From Euryarchaeota archaeon UBA438 (GTDB lineage Archaea; Thermoplasmatota; Poseidoniia; Poseidoniales; Thalassarchaeaceae), in NCBI GenBank assembly GCA_002504435.1, contig DAQP01000043.1:30949-94948 (forward strand): a stretch of DNA of 64,000 nucleotides, given 5' to 3'. The notes beneath the pieces are model-generated. The model saw only the letters and a program-made list of their open reading frames with translations, searched no databases and was not told where the DNA came from. The position numbers and the translations under genes are program-made. Within the stretch, counting starts at the first letter, position 1; every line of letters starts with the position of its first letter. Below, piece by piece: positions 18,705 through 27,736 of this stretch.

Positions 18705-21638
18705 TCAAACCAGTTCGATGTCGTCATCCTCGTATACATCGTCCTCTTCCTCTTCTATCGACACAACTGGAGCGGGTAAATCATCGTCCTCTTCATCTTC
18801 CAAATCATCATCTGAATCACTGGAAATTGCATCTAAATATGCCATATGTGCCTTCCACCTTCTCCTGTTCATAGCGCCTTGGATCCCTGCGATGAGTAGC
18901 ATTGCTGCAACTATTCCCACGATGTAAGTTGAAAGTCGGGGGTGTGTAATCTCGTTTACAAGTCTGTCAATTAGTGACGAAATTCCCACTCTCATCACGA
19001 CGGTCTTCTCAGCCGTAGCATCATCGGGCCAGCTCTGCTGCGTGTCGAATGGGGTTGCCGAAACTAGGACATCTGCGGTCTCGCCATTGTTTGCAGAGTC
19101 GGGTACGTTAACGTCCAATACGAATGTGACTTCTTCGAATGCACCAAGCACTATCAGAACCGACCCCGACGGGCCGTCGATGTCAACGGACCAACCGGTC
19201 CCGTCAACTTCAGCCTCCAAGAGTACGGTGAGAGGACTGTTGCCCAAGTTCTTGACCTTCATCTGGATAGGGTATGACTCCCCCGGAACTAGAAGTCGAT
19301 TGGGCGTTACTTGTACGATTTCCAAGTTGGGGTCATCGGGATCAATCTCAAACACCATTGGCAAGTCAAAGTACTTGGCATCGTCATCAGTGGTATCTTC
19401 GACTATTCTGAGGTAAACTGTGTGATTGCCAAACTCTACCTGATTTGTCAAAGTGATGGTCACGAATACCTCGGTTTCATCGCCCGGGGCAAGAGAGACC
19501 CTAGGAACGGCATTACCCGACGAGTCCTCAATTCTGAATTGCCACTGACCGTACGCGGCGTTTCTATCGGTGTTATCGTCCAATGAAGCTGGATTCTGAA
19601 TCCTCCACCATGTGGCGGATTCGCCGGATGTCATCGTATTGGTGATCTTTGCCCTCAGAGATACTTCTGCGTTTCCTGGCCCGGGGTCGCACAGAGAAAC
19701 CCTGATGTGGCCAAGTGGTGAACCATCGCAGTCATAGGAAACCTCGGCCCTTATTCCAAATGTGCGTTGGATAGTGAATAGTACCGTGGACCTCAGAGAG
19801 GCGTTTCCAGAACTTACCACCTCTATCTCAACTGGGCCGATGTCGGGGTCTTCTCTGTCGGCCGAGGGCTTGATCATCAGCCTCAGCGTTTGAGTGTCGT
19901 GCCTATCCAAGAGAGCTGTATGGAAAGTGCCGTCACCTTCGTCCTCCAGAATTCTCTGACCAGTGTCATTATCGTACACGTGAATGATTGACTTGGATCT
20001 TTGTAGTACGTCGATCCTGAATGTGTCAGCATCGAAACCGGTGTTGAAAATCTCAAGAAGGAATGGGGTGAATTGGTCATAGTCGACATACCTAGGTATG
20101 GTTGAATCAATGTCATCAGGGCGTGAAGAGTTTGCTATTGGGATGTCATGGTCCTCTGACCATATGGATACTTGTGGAGGTTGGTAAACGTCGATCTTCT
20201 CCAAGTCAATCTGAAGAGTGTCCTGGTGAACGACGGTAAGTACGCCGTCGACCTCTGCTTCTGCAACAGCTCTGATATCTATGGAGCCTGGTGCACCTGT
20301 AAGATCCTCAGGTGCGGTGAGAGTAAGTATTGGATTCAGAATATCTCCTCCAGCATTGAGTGTATATCCGCCTGGTGAGTCGAATTCTAGCAACCATGAG
20401 CTTGGGAAATTTGTTAGGACCTCTAATTCCACGTCCATCGACTTCGTAGAGTCTCCCCTGTGAACTAGTTGGAGTGGAACGGGGGTTGTTTGTCCGGGAG
20501 CTATGTATTCTGTAGTTCGGTCCAGCCTATGGTTCAATGCAACTCCCCACTGCTCCATTGTTACAGGTTCATGCTCGATTATGACGCTATTACCTTGGAT
20601 GTCAGAAACCTCGAGTTCGACAGAATATTCCCCGGATGGGATGCCGCTAGGGTATGACCAGAGGTACTCTCCAAAGATGCCTTGGCTTGTGTCCTCTATT
20701 TCCTCGTCGTCCTCATCGATTACGTGGTCTATCCGGTACATTCCGTCGGGATCCCGCATCAATAGCCTTACCGAGTCTACGTCATACCTGCCAAAACTGC
20801 TCTTGACATCGAAGGAGAACTGCATAACCCTCTCAGACAGGATGTCATTCGGAAACCATTCCAACTCTGGCCCCTCTGCGAGTTCTGCACCCTCCCTCTG
20901 TAGGAGAACAAGGCTGTTGGATATTGCGTTTGCCTCAATCTCTAGGGTGCTGAATCTGTCGTCGCCGTCTATCTCATTCCATGCCACCTCGGCCTCGCAA
21001 CTAGAGCCGAATGGGCTTCCACTACTGTCACAACCAGACATATCGGCATCGACAATTAGTTCGAGGCGCTCGTCCTTGTCTATAGTGAATCTCTGGTCGT
21101 TCCCTAGGTCGATTTCAAATGTCTCATGGTCAAAACTGCAGCTCTGAGTAAGTCCTGGATTGCATGCATCAGTGCTCCAAGAAACCGAACCGACTTGACT
21201 ACCTGATGACTTGAGTGTGATTGTCCACTCCACGGAGGAAGTGTCAGGGCCTGTCGCCCTCATGAATAGCCCCAGTGGCAAGTAGTAAGATCCGGAGCCT
21301 GAGCCATGATTGGGGCGTCCGGCTACATCCAAAGAAGACAGCATAGGACTAGTTCGGAACTCTATGCTGCTGTCTAGGGCGCTCATCGACTCTTGGCCCC
21401 CTGATTCGGGAACCTGTGTTGTGATGTAACCATCACCGCCTGCAGAAGAATTCTGGGAAGCGAAATACATTGTATAGAGATTCAACTGGACATCTGAGCC
21501 TGCTTCCATCCTGGCTTCTTCTGGAAGCTCGTATTGGTGGTTGGAAAGCATGCCAAAGGGCATCAACATCAGCAGGGAAAGTGCCAGGGCCAGCCTGAAA
21601 CGGCGGGACGCGCTATTCGCTATGCTGCTCGCATACAC
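18705..21638 (-). CDS. Large type-I membrane surface protein with acidic cytoplasmic tail
   Basis: This 977-residue protein has an N-terminal signal (RRFRLALALSLLMLMPFG), a long extracellular region of beta-rich modules, a single membrane helix around 900-925 (STYIVGIVAAMLLIAGIQG), basic RRRWK, and a strongly acidic cytosolic tail (LEDEEDDDL, EEEEDDVYEDDD). Modules around 360-470, 500-620 and 770-880 read like CARDB/NEW3-type domains (for example LVPGESYPIQMKVKNLGNSPLTV). No catalytic motif is visible. The start is a GTG at 21638, because no in-frame ATG precedes the signal sequence. It lies just upstream of the giant protein on the same strand (82 bp apart), suggesting a joint envelope function. 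Confidence 0.8.
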   Translation of the reverse strand: MYASSIANSASRRFRLALALSLLMLMPFGMLSNHQYELPEEARMEAGSDVQLNLYTMYFASQNSSAGGDGYITTQVPESGGQESMSALDSSIEFRTSPMLSSLDVAGRPNHGSGSGSYYLPLGLFMRATGPDTSSVEWTITLKSSGSQVGSVSWSTDACNPGLTQSCSFDHETFEIDLGNDQRFTIDKDERLELIVDADMSGCDSSGSPFGSSCEAEVAWNEIDGDDRFSTLEIEANAISNSLVLLQREGAELAEGPELEWFPNDILSERVMQFSFDVKSSFGRYDVDSVRLLMRDPDGMYRIDHVIDEDDEEIEDTSQGIFGEYLWSYPSGIPSGEYSVELEVSDIQGNSVIIEHEPVTMEQWGVALNHRLDRTTEYIAPGQTTPVPLQLVHRGDSTKSMDVELEVLTNFPSSWLLEFDSPGGYTLNAGGDILNPILTLTAPEDLTGAPGSIDIRAVAEAEVDGVLTVVHQDTLQIDLEKIDVYQPPQVSIWSEDHDIPIANSSRPDDIDSTIPRYVDYDQFTPFLLEIFNTGFDADTFRIDVLQRSKSIIHVYDNDTGQRILEDEGDGTFHTALLDRHDTQTLRLMIKPSADREDPDIGPVEIEVVSSGNASLRSTVLFTIQRTFGIRAEVSYDCDGSPLGHIRVSLCDPGPGNAEVSLRAKITNTMTSGESATWWRIQNPASLDDNTDRNAAYGQWQFRIEDSSGNAVPRVSLAPGDETEVFVTITLTNQVEFGNHTVYLRIVEDTTDDDAKYFDLPMVFEIDPDDPNLEIVQVTPNRLLVPGESYPIQMKVKNLGNSPLTVLLEAEVDGTGWSVDIDGPSGSVLIVLGAFEEVTFVLDVNVPDSANNGETADVLVSATPFDTQQSWPDDATAEKTVVMRVGISSLIDRLVNEITHPRLSTYIVGIVAAMLLIAGIQGAMNRRRWKAHMAYLDAISSDSDDDLEDEEDDDLPAPVVSIEEEEDDVYEDDDIELV

Positions 21639-21672
21639 GTCTTGTCGCCCACAGGAGTGGCGTTAAAGCGTT

Positions 21673-21689
21673 CGTGCCCTAAGGGCACG
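21673..21689. promoter_or_regulatory. Palindrome upstream of surface-protein gene and tRNA-Leu
   Basis: CGTGCCCT, one central A, then AGGGCACG form a perfect 8-bp inverted repeat. It lies 34 bp upstream of the surface-protein start (reverse strand) and 66 bp upstream of tRNA-Leu (forward strand). As DNA it looks like a dimer-binding operator; as RNA the loop would be too short to be useful. A regulatory role is inferred from position only. Confidence 0.35.
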
Positions 21690-21755
21690 TGATATGTCGG
21701 TTCGGGGGGTTGCCAAAGCGCTCGATTCAAGGAGTAGGACCCGTGCTCAGGGGTT

Positions 21756-21841
21756 GCAGAGGTACCCGAGTTGGTCAAAGGGGCCGGACTTAAGCTCCGG
21801 TGCAAAGTGCTTCGCAGGTTCGAATCCTGCCCTCTGCACCA
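21756..21841 (+). tRNA. tRNA-Leu (anticodon UAA)
   Basis: The acceptor arm GCAGAGG (21756-21762) pairs with CCTCTGC (21831-21837). The discriminator is A at 21838 and the 3' CCA is encoded (21839-21841). The anticodon stem CCGGA/TCCGG encloses the loop CTTAAGC, giving anticodon TAA, which reads UUA. The T-arm GCAGG-TTCGAAT-CCTGC is perfect. A long variable region makes it class II, as expected for leucine. There is no intron. Confidence 0.96.
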
Positions 21842-21842
21842 A

Positions 21843-22247
21843 TCACCTGATACGGGTCATCGAGCAACCTAGCTCACCGTCAATGCCGACAACTTCTAGC
21901 TTCTTCATCGATACTGTGGCAGCAACGACCTCTCCCGGCGACATTATCTCATTCAACAACTCCGATGCAAGTGTCTCCATGAGGGCGCTCCTCCTCCTCG
22001 AAACGACTCTATCGATTGAAGAAGAAAGGAACTCATAATCGAGAACCATGTCAATCTGGTCTTCCTTCGGCTTGGAGGCGCCATCCATGATTACGTACAT
22101 ATCGAAACTTATCTTCTGAGGGTTACCAATCTCATGCTCGTGAACCCCTATATCGACATCTCTGACGGAGTTCTCCAGAAACAGAGTTGTGAACTCTTTG
22201 GACCCTGATCTTACTAACTCTCTGAGAGCCTCGATGTGTGAATTCAA
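21843..22247 (-). CDS. Dihydroneopterin aldolase-like protein (FolB family)
   Basis: About 134 residues. The motif LENSVRDVDIGVHEHEIGNPQKISFDMYV matches the FolB/FolX fold signature (a substrate-binding Glu in the GVHEHE segment and strands making the tunnelling-fold ring), and KKLEVV near the end fits the FolB lysine region. Such enzymes cleave dihydroneopterin to 6-hydroxymethyl-dihydropterin in folate or methanopterin-type pterin synthesis. No ATG precedes the domain: a TTG at 22247 with GGAGGG seven bases upstream is the best start, and another TTG at 22265 would overlap the upstream gene. It directly follows the pteridine-reductase-like gene, supporting a pterin pathway role. Confidence 0.8.
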   Translation of the reverse strand: MNSHIEALRELVRSGSKEFTTLFLENSVRDVDIGVHEHEIGNPQKISFDMYVIMDGASKPKEDQIDMVLDYEFLSSSIDRVVSRRRSALMETLASELLNEIMSPGEVVAATVSMKKLEVVGIDGELGCSMTRIR

Positions 22248-22248
22248 G

Positions 22249-23010
22249 CTATCCCTCCGTTTCAAAAAATACGTCTCTCTTTCGGGCTAGGAACCTCTCT
22301 CCCGAGTCTACGAAAATAGTCTGGCCCGTGATGGACCTTGAGCTCATCAGGAATACGACTGCATCTGCTATGTCGTCTGGACTAGGGCCAAATCCCAACG
22401 GGGATTCAGATTGTGCCCTTGAGAAACCAGCCTGGGTCTGCTCAGAACTAGGTAACGTGTGGCCCGGCGCCACTGCGTTTACTCGTACTCTCGGTGCCAA
22501 TCCCCTGGCCAAAGCCTCAGTCACTCCCAGCATCGCAAATCTTGACGCAGTATACGAAAGATGATCCGGATTGGGCTGGGCGACCTTCTGGTCGAGTATG
22601 TTAACGATGGAACCGCCATTTTCATCGGGCAATCTTCTGACTAATTCCCCGATAAGTAATATTGGAGAGAGGGCGTTGACTTCCATGTGACCTGCCCATG
22701 ACTCTTCCGAAACGGTAGTAATATCATCATGAGAAAACATGGATGCATTGTTGACTAGCCCGACGACTGGGCCCAATGAATTCTCGGCAATAGAAATTAT
22801 CTCAGATGCTGACTTGGGGTTTGACAAATCGCACTGTATGTGAGTGGCATTTCCGCCTGATGATTGTATCTCAGATACTAGTTCCTTGGCCTCATTCTCG
22901 GAAGAAAAATAGTGGACTGCTACTGAGAAACCGCTCTTAGCCAGCGCCAGGGAGATTTGCTTGCCTATCCTTGCTGCTCCTCCCGTCACAACTACGGTGC
23001 CACCAGACAT
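22249..23010 (-). CDS. SDR-family pteridine/dihydrofolate reductase-like protein (FolM/PTR1 type)
   Basis: The 253-residue Rossmann enzyme has the cofactor motif TGGAARIG (9-16). The Arg in TGxxxRxG, in place of the usual Gly, is a hallmark of PTR1/FolM pteridine reductases. Other family traits are AVHYFSS, LVNNAS (85-90), NILDQ with D140, and VRVNAVAPG. The usual YxxxK catalytic pair reads Y153-TAS-R157, so the lysine is Arg. It probably uses NADPH to reduce dihydrofolate or dihydropterin and could stand in for DHFR. It starts at the ATG at 23010; upstream in-frame codons would run toward divergent lipA. It is cotranscribed with the FolB-like gene, the two almost touching. Confidence 0.8.
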   Translation of the reverse strand: MSGGTVVVTGGAARIGKQISLALAKSGFSVAVHYFSSENEAKELVSEIQSSGGNATHIQCDLSNPKSASEIISIAENSLGPVVGLVNNASMFSHDDITTVSEESWAGHMEVNALSPILLIGELVRRLPDENGGSIVNILDQKVAQPNPDHLSYTASRFAMLGVTEALARGLAPRVRVNAVAPGHTLPSSEQTQAGFSRAQSESPLGFGPSPDDIADAVVFLMSSRSITGQTIFVDSGERFLARKRDVFFETEG

Positions 23011-23111
23011 GATGCCCCGAGGAAACACACCCCTATTACGGGTTGTTCTCGACGGGCTCAAGTAGGCCCTCATGAGAATGGTTAATTTCGTACCTCCATC
23101 CGAAGGAACTG

Positions 23112-24170
23112 ATGGCCACTCGCCTGCCCCTCGCCAGGGATGCCGCGGATAGTGCAATGGGATGTGGCTCGGCGCCCCCCGAAGAAAGAGAATCTAGGAG
23201 GTCTAGGGAGAGAAAGAGGCTGCCTAAGTGGTTCAAAACTTCACTCCCGGTTGGCACCTCCCAAGTAAGGTACAATGAGACAAAGAGCCGAGTAGTTGAG
23301 AATGGCCTGAATACAGTTTGTGAAGAGGCTAGGTGCCCCAATGTTCACGACTGTTGGGGCAGGGGCACTGCAACATTCATGATTGCTGGAGATATTTGTA
23401 CTCGTGGTTGCAGGTTCTGTGCCATTGACACGGCTAAGAATCCCCCTCCTCTTGATCCTTCAGAGCCAGAGTCTCTGGCGGATGCGGTCAGTAGAATGGG
23501 TTTGAGCCACGCGGTAATTACTGTTGTGAACAGGGATGACCTGCCAGATGGTGGTGCGAATCATTACGCTGAGTGCATCAAAGCAATTAATGAGAAGTCT
23601 CCTGATGTCGGGCTGGAATTGCTTTCTTCCGACCTAGATGGGGACTTAGATTCGCTTGCTAGGCTACTAGATGGTCTGCCTCTGAAGGTGTTTGCGCACA
23701 ATGTTGAGTGTGTGCCTAGGCTAGACTCAGTTGTCAGAGACCCCAGAGCTTCATTTGAACAGTCCATTTCTATCCTCATGGAGGCCAAGAGAATTAGGCC
23801 AGACATCCTGACAAAGAGCAGCATTATGGTGGGCCTAGGTGAAACGGACGAGGAGGTTTCCGAAGCGATGATGAGGCTTCGTTCTGCAGGAGTAGACATG
23901 ATTACTCTGGGCCAGTACCTTCAGCCTGGCGACAGGCACCTCCAGGTGGACAGGTTTCCCGAGCCCTCAACATTCGCGAGATGGGACAAGGAAGCTAGAG
24001 AAATGGGGTTCAGTGCTGTTGCCAGTGGGCCTCTAGTGAGGTCTAGTTACAGGGCAGGGCTGCTTTGGGAAGAGGCGAAAGGCGGGGAGCCCGTAGTAAC
24101 AAGGGAGTCGACCGGTTCAGCCGTAAGCTACCTGAAGACAAATCAGATTGGCCAAACCCAAACAATATGA
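23112..24170 (+). CDS. lipA: Lipoyl synthase
   Basis: This radical-SAM enzyme inserts two sulfurs into protein-bound octanoyl groups to make lipoyl cofactor. The 352-residue protein has both expected cluster motifs: the auxiliary cluster C70, C75, C81 (CEEARCPNVHDC) and the radical-SAM CxxxCxxC at C96, C100, C103 (CTRGCRFC). The C-terminal GPLVRSSYRAG provides the conserved Ser ligand. The N-terminal 35 residues are Arg-rich and variable. It is the first gene of a plus-strand run through E1-alpha, E1-beta, E2, E3 and lipB, and is divergent from the pteridine-reductase gene. Confidence 0.96.
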   Translation: MATRLPLARDAADSAMGCGSAPPEERESRRSRERKRLPKWFKTSLPVGTSQVRYNETKSRVVENGLNTVCEEARCPNVHDCWGRGTATFMIAGDICTRGCRFCAIDTAKNPPPLDPSEPESLADAVSRMGLSHAVITVVNRDDLPDGGANHYAECIKAINEKSPDVGLELLSSDLDGDLDSLARLLDGLPLKVFAHNVECVPRLDSVVRDPRASFEQSISILMEAKRIRPDILTKSSIMVGLGETDEEVSEAMMRLRSAGVDMITLGQYLQPGDRHLQVDRFPEPSTFARWDKEAREMGFSAVASGPLVRSSYRAGLLWEEAKGGEPVVTRESTGSAVSYLKTNQIGQTQTI

Positions 24171-24192
24171 GCAAGGAGCGAGTGATTGAAGC

Positions 24193-25434
24193 ATGGGCGG
24201 AGACAGTTCTGACATCCCCCTCCACATCCCGGATGCGCCGCATAGGCCAGGAGAAGATGCGGAGTTTGCGGACTGGCCTTGGAAGCCGGAAGATCTAGGG
24301 ATGCTAGAAATCGATTGCTCGGCTGAGGACTCGTCGGGACATGCGACGGGGCTAGTCAGAGTTCTGGGAGATGACAACAGCGCCTCAGGAAAGTGGGATC
24401 CGAAGCTTTCTGCTGAAGAGTTGAGGATGGGCCTTGAGCATATGCTAAGACTGCGTATTTTCGACGACAGGATGATGAAAATGCAGCGTACTGGCAAGCT
24501 TTCATTCTACATGAGGTCTTTTGGCGAGGAGGCGGTGGCAATTGCCCAAACAATGGCACTAGAGAATCAGGATTGGTTGTTCCCTACTTACCGGCAACCC
24601 GGCGCTCAGTTCGTTAGGGGACGTGACATGGTAAGCATGATTTGCCATTGCATTGGTAACGAGAAGGATAACGTAAAGGGGCGGCAAATGCCGGTCCACT
24701 ACACCTACAAGGAAGGGAGGTTCATCTCAGTCTCGAGCCCCGTCGGGACACAGTTCAGCCAGGCAGTAGGCGTTGCTCTGGCCTCTAGGTACAAGGAGCT
24801 TGACGAGGTCACAATTACATGGATTGGGGACGGGGCCAGTGCAGAGGGCGACTATCATTATGCACTGAATTTTGCTGGCATATTCAAAGCTCCCGTGATT
24901 CTAAATGTTGTAAACAATCAATGGGCGATTTCGACCCACAGCAACTTCGCTAGCGGTTTGCAGAATTTCGCCATCCGGGGCATACCTTACGGAATACCAA
25001 GCATCAGGGTTGACGGGAATGACTTCCTAGCACTATTTTCTGTAACTAGGTGGGCTAGAGAGAGGGCATCCAAGGGACTGGGGGCGACACACATAGAGGT
25101 TCTAACCTACCGAGCAGGGGCACATAGCAGCAGTGACGACCCATCCAGATACAGGCCCCAGGACGAAAACGAGCATTGGCCGGGAGGGGATCCAATTGAG
25201 AGGTTGAAAGACCACCTAATTAGTATCGAGGAGTGGTCTGAGGAAGATCACGCAGAATTATCCGAGAGGCTGGACTCGGAGGTCATGAGTGCTTACAAGG
25301 AGGCAGTAAAATTCGGCGATCTTGCAAATGGCCCTTACCCCTCATCGGACGCCATCTTCACTGAAGTCTACGAGAGCCCCCCCTGGCATCTAGTGGAACA
25401 ATGGGACGAGATGAAGAAGTGGAGGGACGAATAA
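24193..25434 (+). CDS. 2-oxoacid dehydrogenase E1 component, alpha subunit
   Basis: The 413-residue TPP-dependent subunit decarboxylates a 2-oxoacid (pyruvate or a branched-chain 2-oxoacid). The TPP-binding motif GDGASAEGDYHYALNFAG...VVNNQWAIS lies around 213-248, and family residues appear in FPTYRQPGAQFVRG and TYRAGAHSSSDDPSRYR. The overall pattern is closer to branched-chain 2-oxoacid dehydrogenase E1-alpha than to the single-chain AceE. Its stop overlaps the E1-beta start (TAATG), so translation is coupled. The start lies 22 bp after lipA. Substrate specificity cannot be settled from sequence alone. Confidence 0.92.
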   Translation: MGGDSSDIPLHIPDAPHRPGEDAEFADWPWKPEDLGMLEIDCSAEDSSGHATGLVRVLGDDNSASGKWDPKLSAEELRMGLEHMLRLRIFDDRMMKMQRTGKLSFYMRSFGEEAVAIAQTMALENQDWLFPTYRQPGAQFVRGRDMVSMICHCIGNEKDNVKGRQMPVHYTYKEGRFISVSSPVGTQFSQAVGVALASRYKELDEVTITWIGDGASAEGDYHYALNFAGIFKAPVILNVVNNQWAISTHSNFASGLQNFAIRGIPYGIPSIRVDGNDFLALFSVTRWARERASKGLGATHIEVLTYRAGAHSSSDDPSRYRPQDENEHWPGGDPIERLKDHLISIEEWSEEDHAELSERLDSEVMSAYKEAVKFGDLANGPYPSSDAIFTEVYESPPWHLVEQWDEMKKWRDE

Positions 25435-26444
25435 TGCCTAACATGAATATGGTTGAGTCGGTGAACAGCGCTCTAGACACCATGCTTTCAAATGATAATG
25501 ATGTAATCATTTTCGGGGAAGACGTGGGGTACTTCGGAGGGGTATTCAGGACTTCTGATGGCCTTCAGGAGAAGTTCGGCAAGCATCGTGTTTTCGACTC
25601 GCCTCTCTCAGAGGGGGGAATTGCGGCTACTGCCTTTGGGATGGGGATCAATGGACTGAGGCCAGTTGTGGAAATTCAGTTTGCAGACTACATCTTCCCT
25701 GCCTATGATCAGATTGTAAACGAGATGGCAAAGATCAGGCACAGGTCAGGAGGGGAATTCTGGTGCCCAGTCACCATTAGGACCCCCGCGGGAGGGGGGA
25801 TTAGGGGCGGACATCACCACTCACAGTCCCCGGAAGCGCAATTCACTCACACCCCGGGACTCAAAGTAGTCTATTGCTCGACACCATACAACGCGAAGGG
25901 GCTTCTAATCAGTGCAATTGAAGACAACGACCCTGTTATTTTCTTTGAGCCAAAGAGATGCTACAGAGGGCCGTTCTATGGTGATCCCCACAATGTTCCG
26001 ACCTGGAGTGGGCATCCTGAGGCCGAGGTCCCTGAGTCCCACTATTCAGTTCCACTCGGAGAAGCGCGTCTGGCAATTGAGGGCGAGGATTGCACAGTCA
26101 TTGCGTGGGGCGCCATGGTGCATGTTTGCGAGCAGGCGATCAAAGATAGTGGCATTTCCTGCGATCTAATAGACCTTCAAACCCTAGTTCCTTGGGACAG
26201 GGAAGCGATTGAGAAGTCAATAACGAAGACTGGGCGTTGTGTGATTGTACACGAGGCCCCGAAAACAAGCGGTTTTGGGGCAGAAATGGCAGCTTCCATA
26301 CAAGAAAGATGTTTCTGGAGCCTTGAATCGCCAATTGAAAGAGTGACGGGTTGGGATACACCTTTTCCCCATACTACTGAATGGGATTACATGCCCGGAC
26401 CGGACAGGATAGCCGCGGCGATCGCGAGGACGCAGGAGGAATGA
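25434..26444 (+). CDS. 2-oxoacid dehydrogenase E1 component, beta subunit
   Basis: The 336-residue partner of E1-alpha has the motifs FGEDVGYFGGVFR, SPLSEGGIAATAFGMG, PVVEIQFADYIFPAYDQ and RTPAGGGIRGGHHHSQSPEA, all typical of PDH/BCKDH E1-beta, and the C-terminal transketolase-like segment (DLIDLQTLVPWD). The ATG at 25434 shares a base with the E1-alpha stop. An upstream in-frame ATG at 25401 lies inside E1-alpha and is rejected. Together the subunits form the alpha2-beta2 decarboxylase that transfers acyl groups to lipoyl-E2. Confidence 0.94.
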   Translation: MPNMNMVESVNSALDTMLSNDNDVIIFGEDVGYFGGVFRTSDGLQEKFGKHRVFDSPLSEGGIAATAFGMGINGLRPVVEIQFADYIFPAYDQIVNEMAKIRHRSGGEFWCPVTIRTPAGGGIRGGHHHSQSPEAQFTHTPGLKVVYCSTPYNAKGLLISAIEDNDPVIFFEPKRCYRGPFYGDPHNVPTWSGHPEAEVPESHYSVPLGEARLAIEGEDCTVIAWGAMVHVCEQAIKDSGISCDLIDLQTLVPWDREAIEKSITKTGRCVIVHEAPKTSGFGAEMAASIQERCFWSLESPIERVTGWDTPFPHTTEWDYMPGPDRIAAAIARTQEE

Positions 26445-26446
26445 GC

Positions 26447-27727
26447 ATGGGAAACTACGATTTCAAGCTCCCAGATATTGGAGAGGGAGTTGTTGAGGGG
26501 GAAGTTGTAACATGGCATGTTTCCGTGGGCGACAAGGTATCCGAAGACGATCCTCTTGTGGATGTAATGACTGACAAAGCGACAGTGACCATACCGTCTC
26601 CCACTGATGGCGTGGTTTCCTCACTGAGTGGTGAAGTGGGGGATATGATTGCAGTTGGAACTACCTTGGTTGAATTCGATTCCGAGGGAAGCCAGGTTAA
26701 GCCAGAGGAGGTCGAAGAAAAGGTGGCTGAGGAGCCAGAAGAGGCCCCTGTTGCGGAACCAGAGCCCGTCGAAAGGGCGCCTGATCCGGCACCCCCGGCG
26801 ATATCCCCTCCAACTCCAGAGATCAAGGTCCCTGCTGCTACCAAGAAGAAGGGCGGGGCTATTTTGGCTAGTCCTGCGGTGCGTAGGAGGGCCCGGGAGT
26901 CGGGGGTGGAGTTGTCCAGCCTCAATGGTAGCGGCCCGGCAGGAAGGGTTCGTCATGCTGACATTGATGCATTCCTAGCTGGCGGGGGAGCGGTGATGGG
27001 AGCTGCTCCAGCTGCTTATTCGACTAAGAGGACGGATGTAACAGAGGTCAAGGTCGTGGGACTTAGGAGGAAGATTTCGGAGCAGATGGTCAAGAGTGCC
27101 TTCTCCATTCCTCATTTCTCGTATTTCGAGGAGGTGGATGTTACTGAGCTTGAAGAGTTACGTCAAATGCTGAATTCGAGCAGGACTCCTGAACAACCGA
27201 AGCTGACATATCTGCCATTCATCATGCTGGCACTCTCCAAGATTATGCCAGAACACCCAGAATGCAATGGCCACTTCTACGATGAATCAGGGGTTGTGCA
27301 CAGGCATTCAGCAGTCAATCTTGGAATTGCTACTCAAACGGATCGCGGACTCTACGTACCTGTCGTTAAGCATGTCGAGTCCCTGGATATATGGAATGCA
27401 GCTAGTGAGCTAATCAGGGTTTCAGGGGCGGCTAGAGACGGTACGGCAAGTCTGGATGACCTGACGGGTTCGACATTCACCATTACGAGTCTTGGAAGGG
27501 AGGGTGGCCTAGGTGCCACTCCAATAATCAACCACCCCGAGATGTCGATACTAGGGGTCCACAAAGCAAGGGATATGCCAGTGGCCAGAGGCGGGCAGAT
27601 AGTTGTCAGGAGAATTATGAATTTGTCAAGTTCGTTCGACCACAGGGTGGTTGATGGAGCTGATGGCGCGAGGCTGATTCAGCACCTGAAAAGGATGCTC
27701 GAGCATCCTGCCCTGATCTTCATGTGA
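26447..27727 (+). CDS. 2-oxoacid dehydrogenase E2 component (dihydrolipoyl acyltransferase)
   Basis: About 426 residues in the classic order: a lipoyl domain with K44 in MTDKATVTIP as the lipoylation site, a Pro/Glu/Ala linker (85-130), an E1/E3-binding domain (ILASPAVRRRARESG...AGRVRHADI) and the catalytic acyltransferase domain ending in SFDHRVVDGADGARL, with the HxxxDG active site. The start at 26447 is chosen because AGGAGGA ends seven bases upstream; an ATG at 26441 overlaps the E1-beta stop. The single lipoyl domain suggests a simple complex core. The E2 is the target of the flanking lipA and lipB. Confidence 0.94.
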   Translation: MGNYDFKLPDIGEGVVEGEVVTWHVSVGDKVSEDDPLVDVMTDKATVTIPSPTDGVVSSLSGEVGDMIAVGTTLVEFDSEGSQVKPEEVEEKVAEEPEEAPVAEPEPVERAPDPAPPAISPPTPEIKVPAATKKKGGAILASPAVRRRARESGVELSSLNGSGPAGRVRHADIDAFLAGGGAVMGAAPAAYSTKRTDVTEVKVVGLRRKISEQMVKSAFSIPHFSYFEEVDVTELEELRQMLNSSRTPEQPKLTYLPFIMLALSKIMPEHPECNGHFYDESGVVHRHSAVNLGIATQTDRGLYVPVVKHVESLDIWNAASELIRVSGAARDGTASLDDLTGSTFTITSLGREGGLGATPIINHPEMSILGVHKARDMPVARGGQIVVRRIMNLSSSFDHRVVDGADGARLIQHLKRMLEHPALIFM

Positions 27728-27736
27728 GGATTCGAC

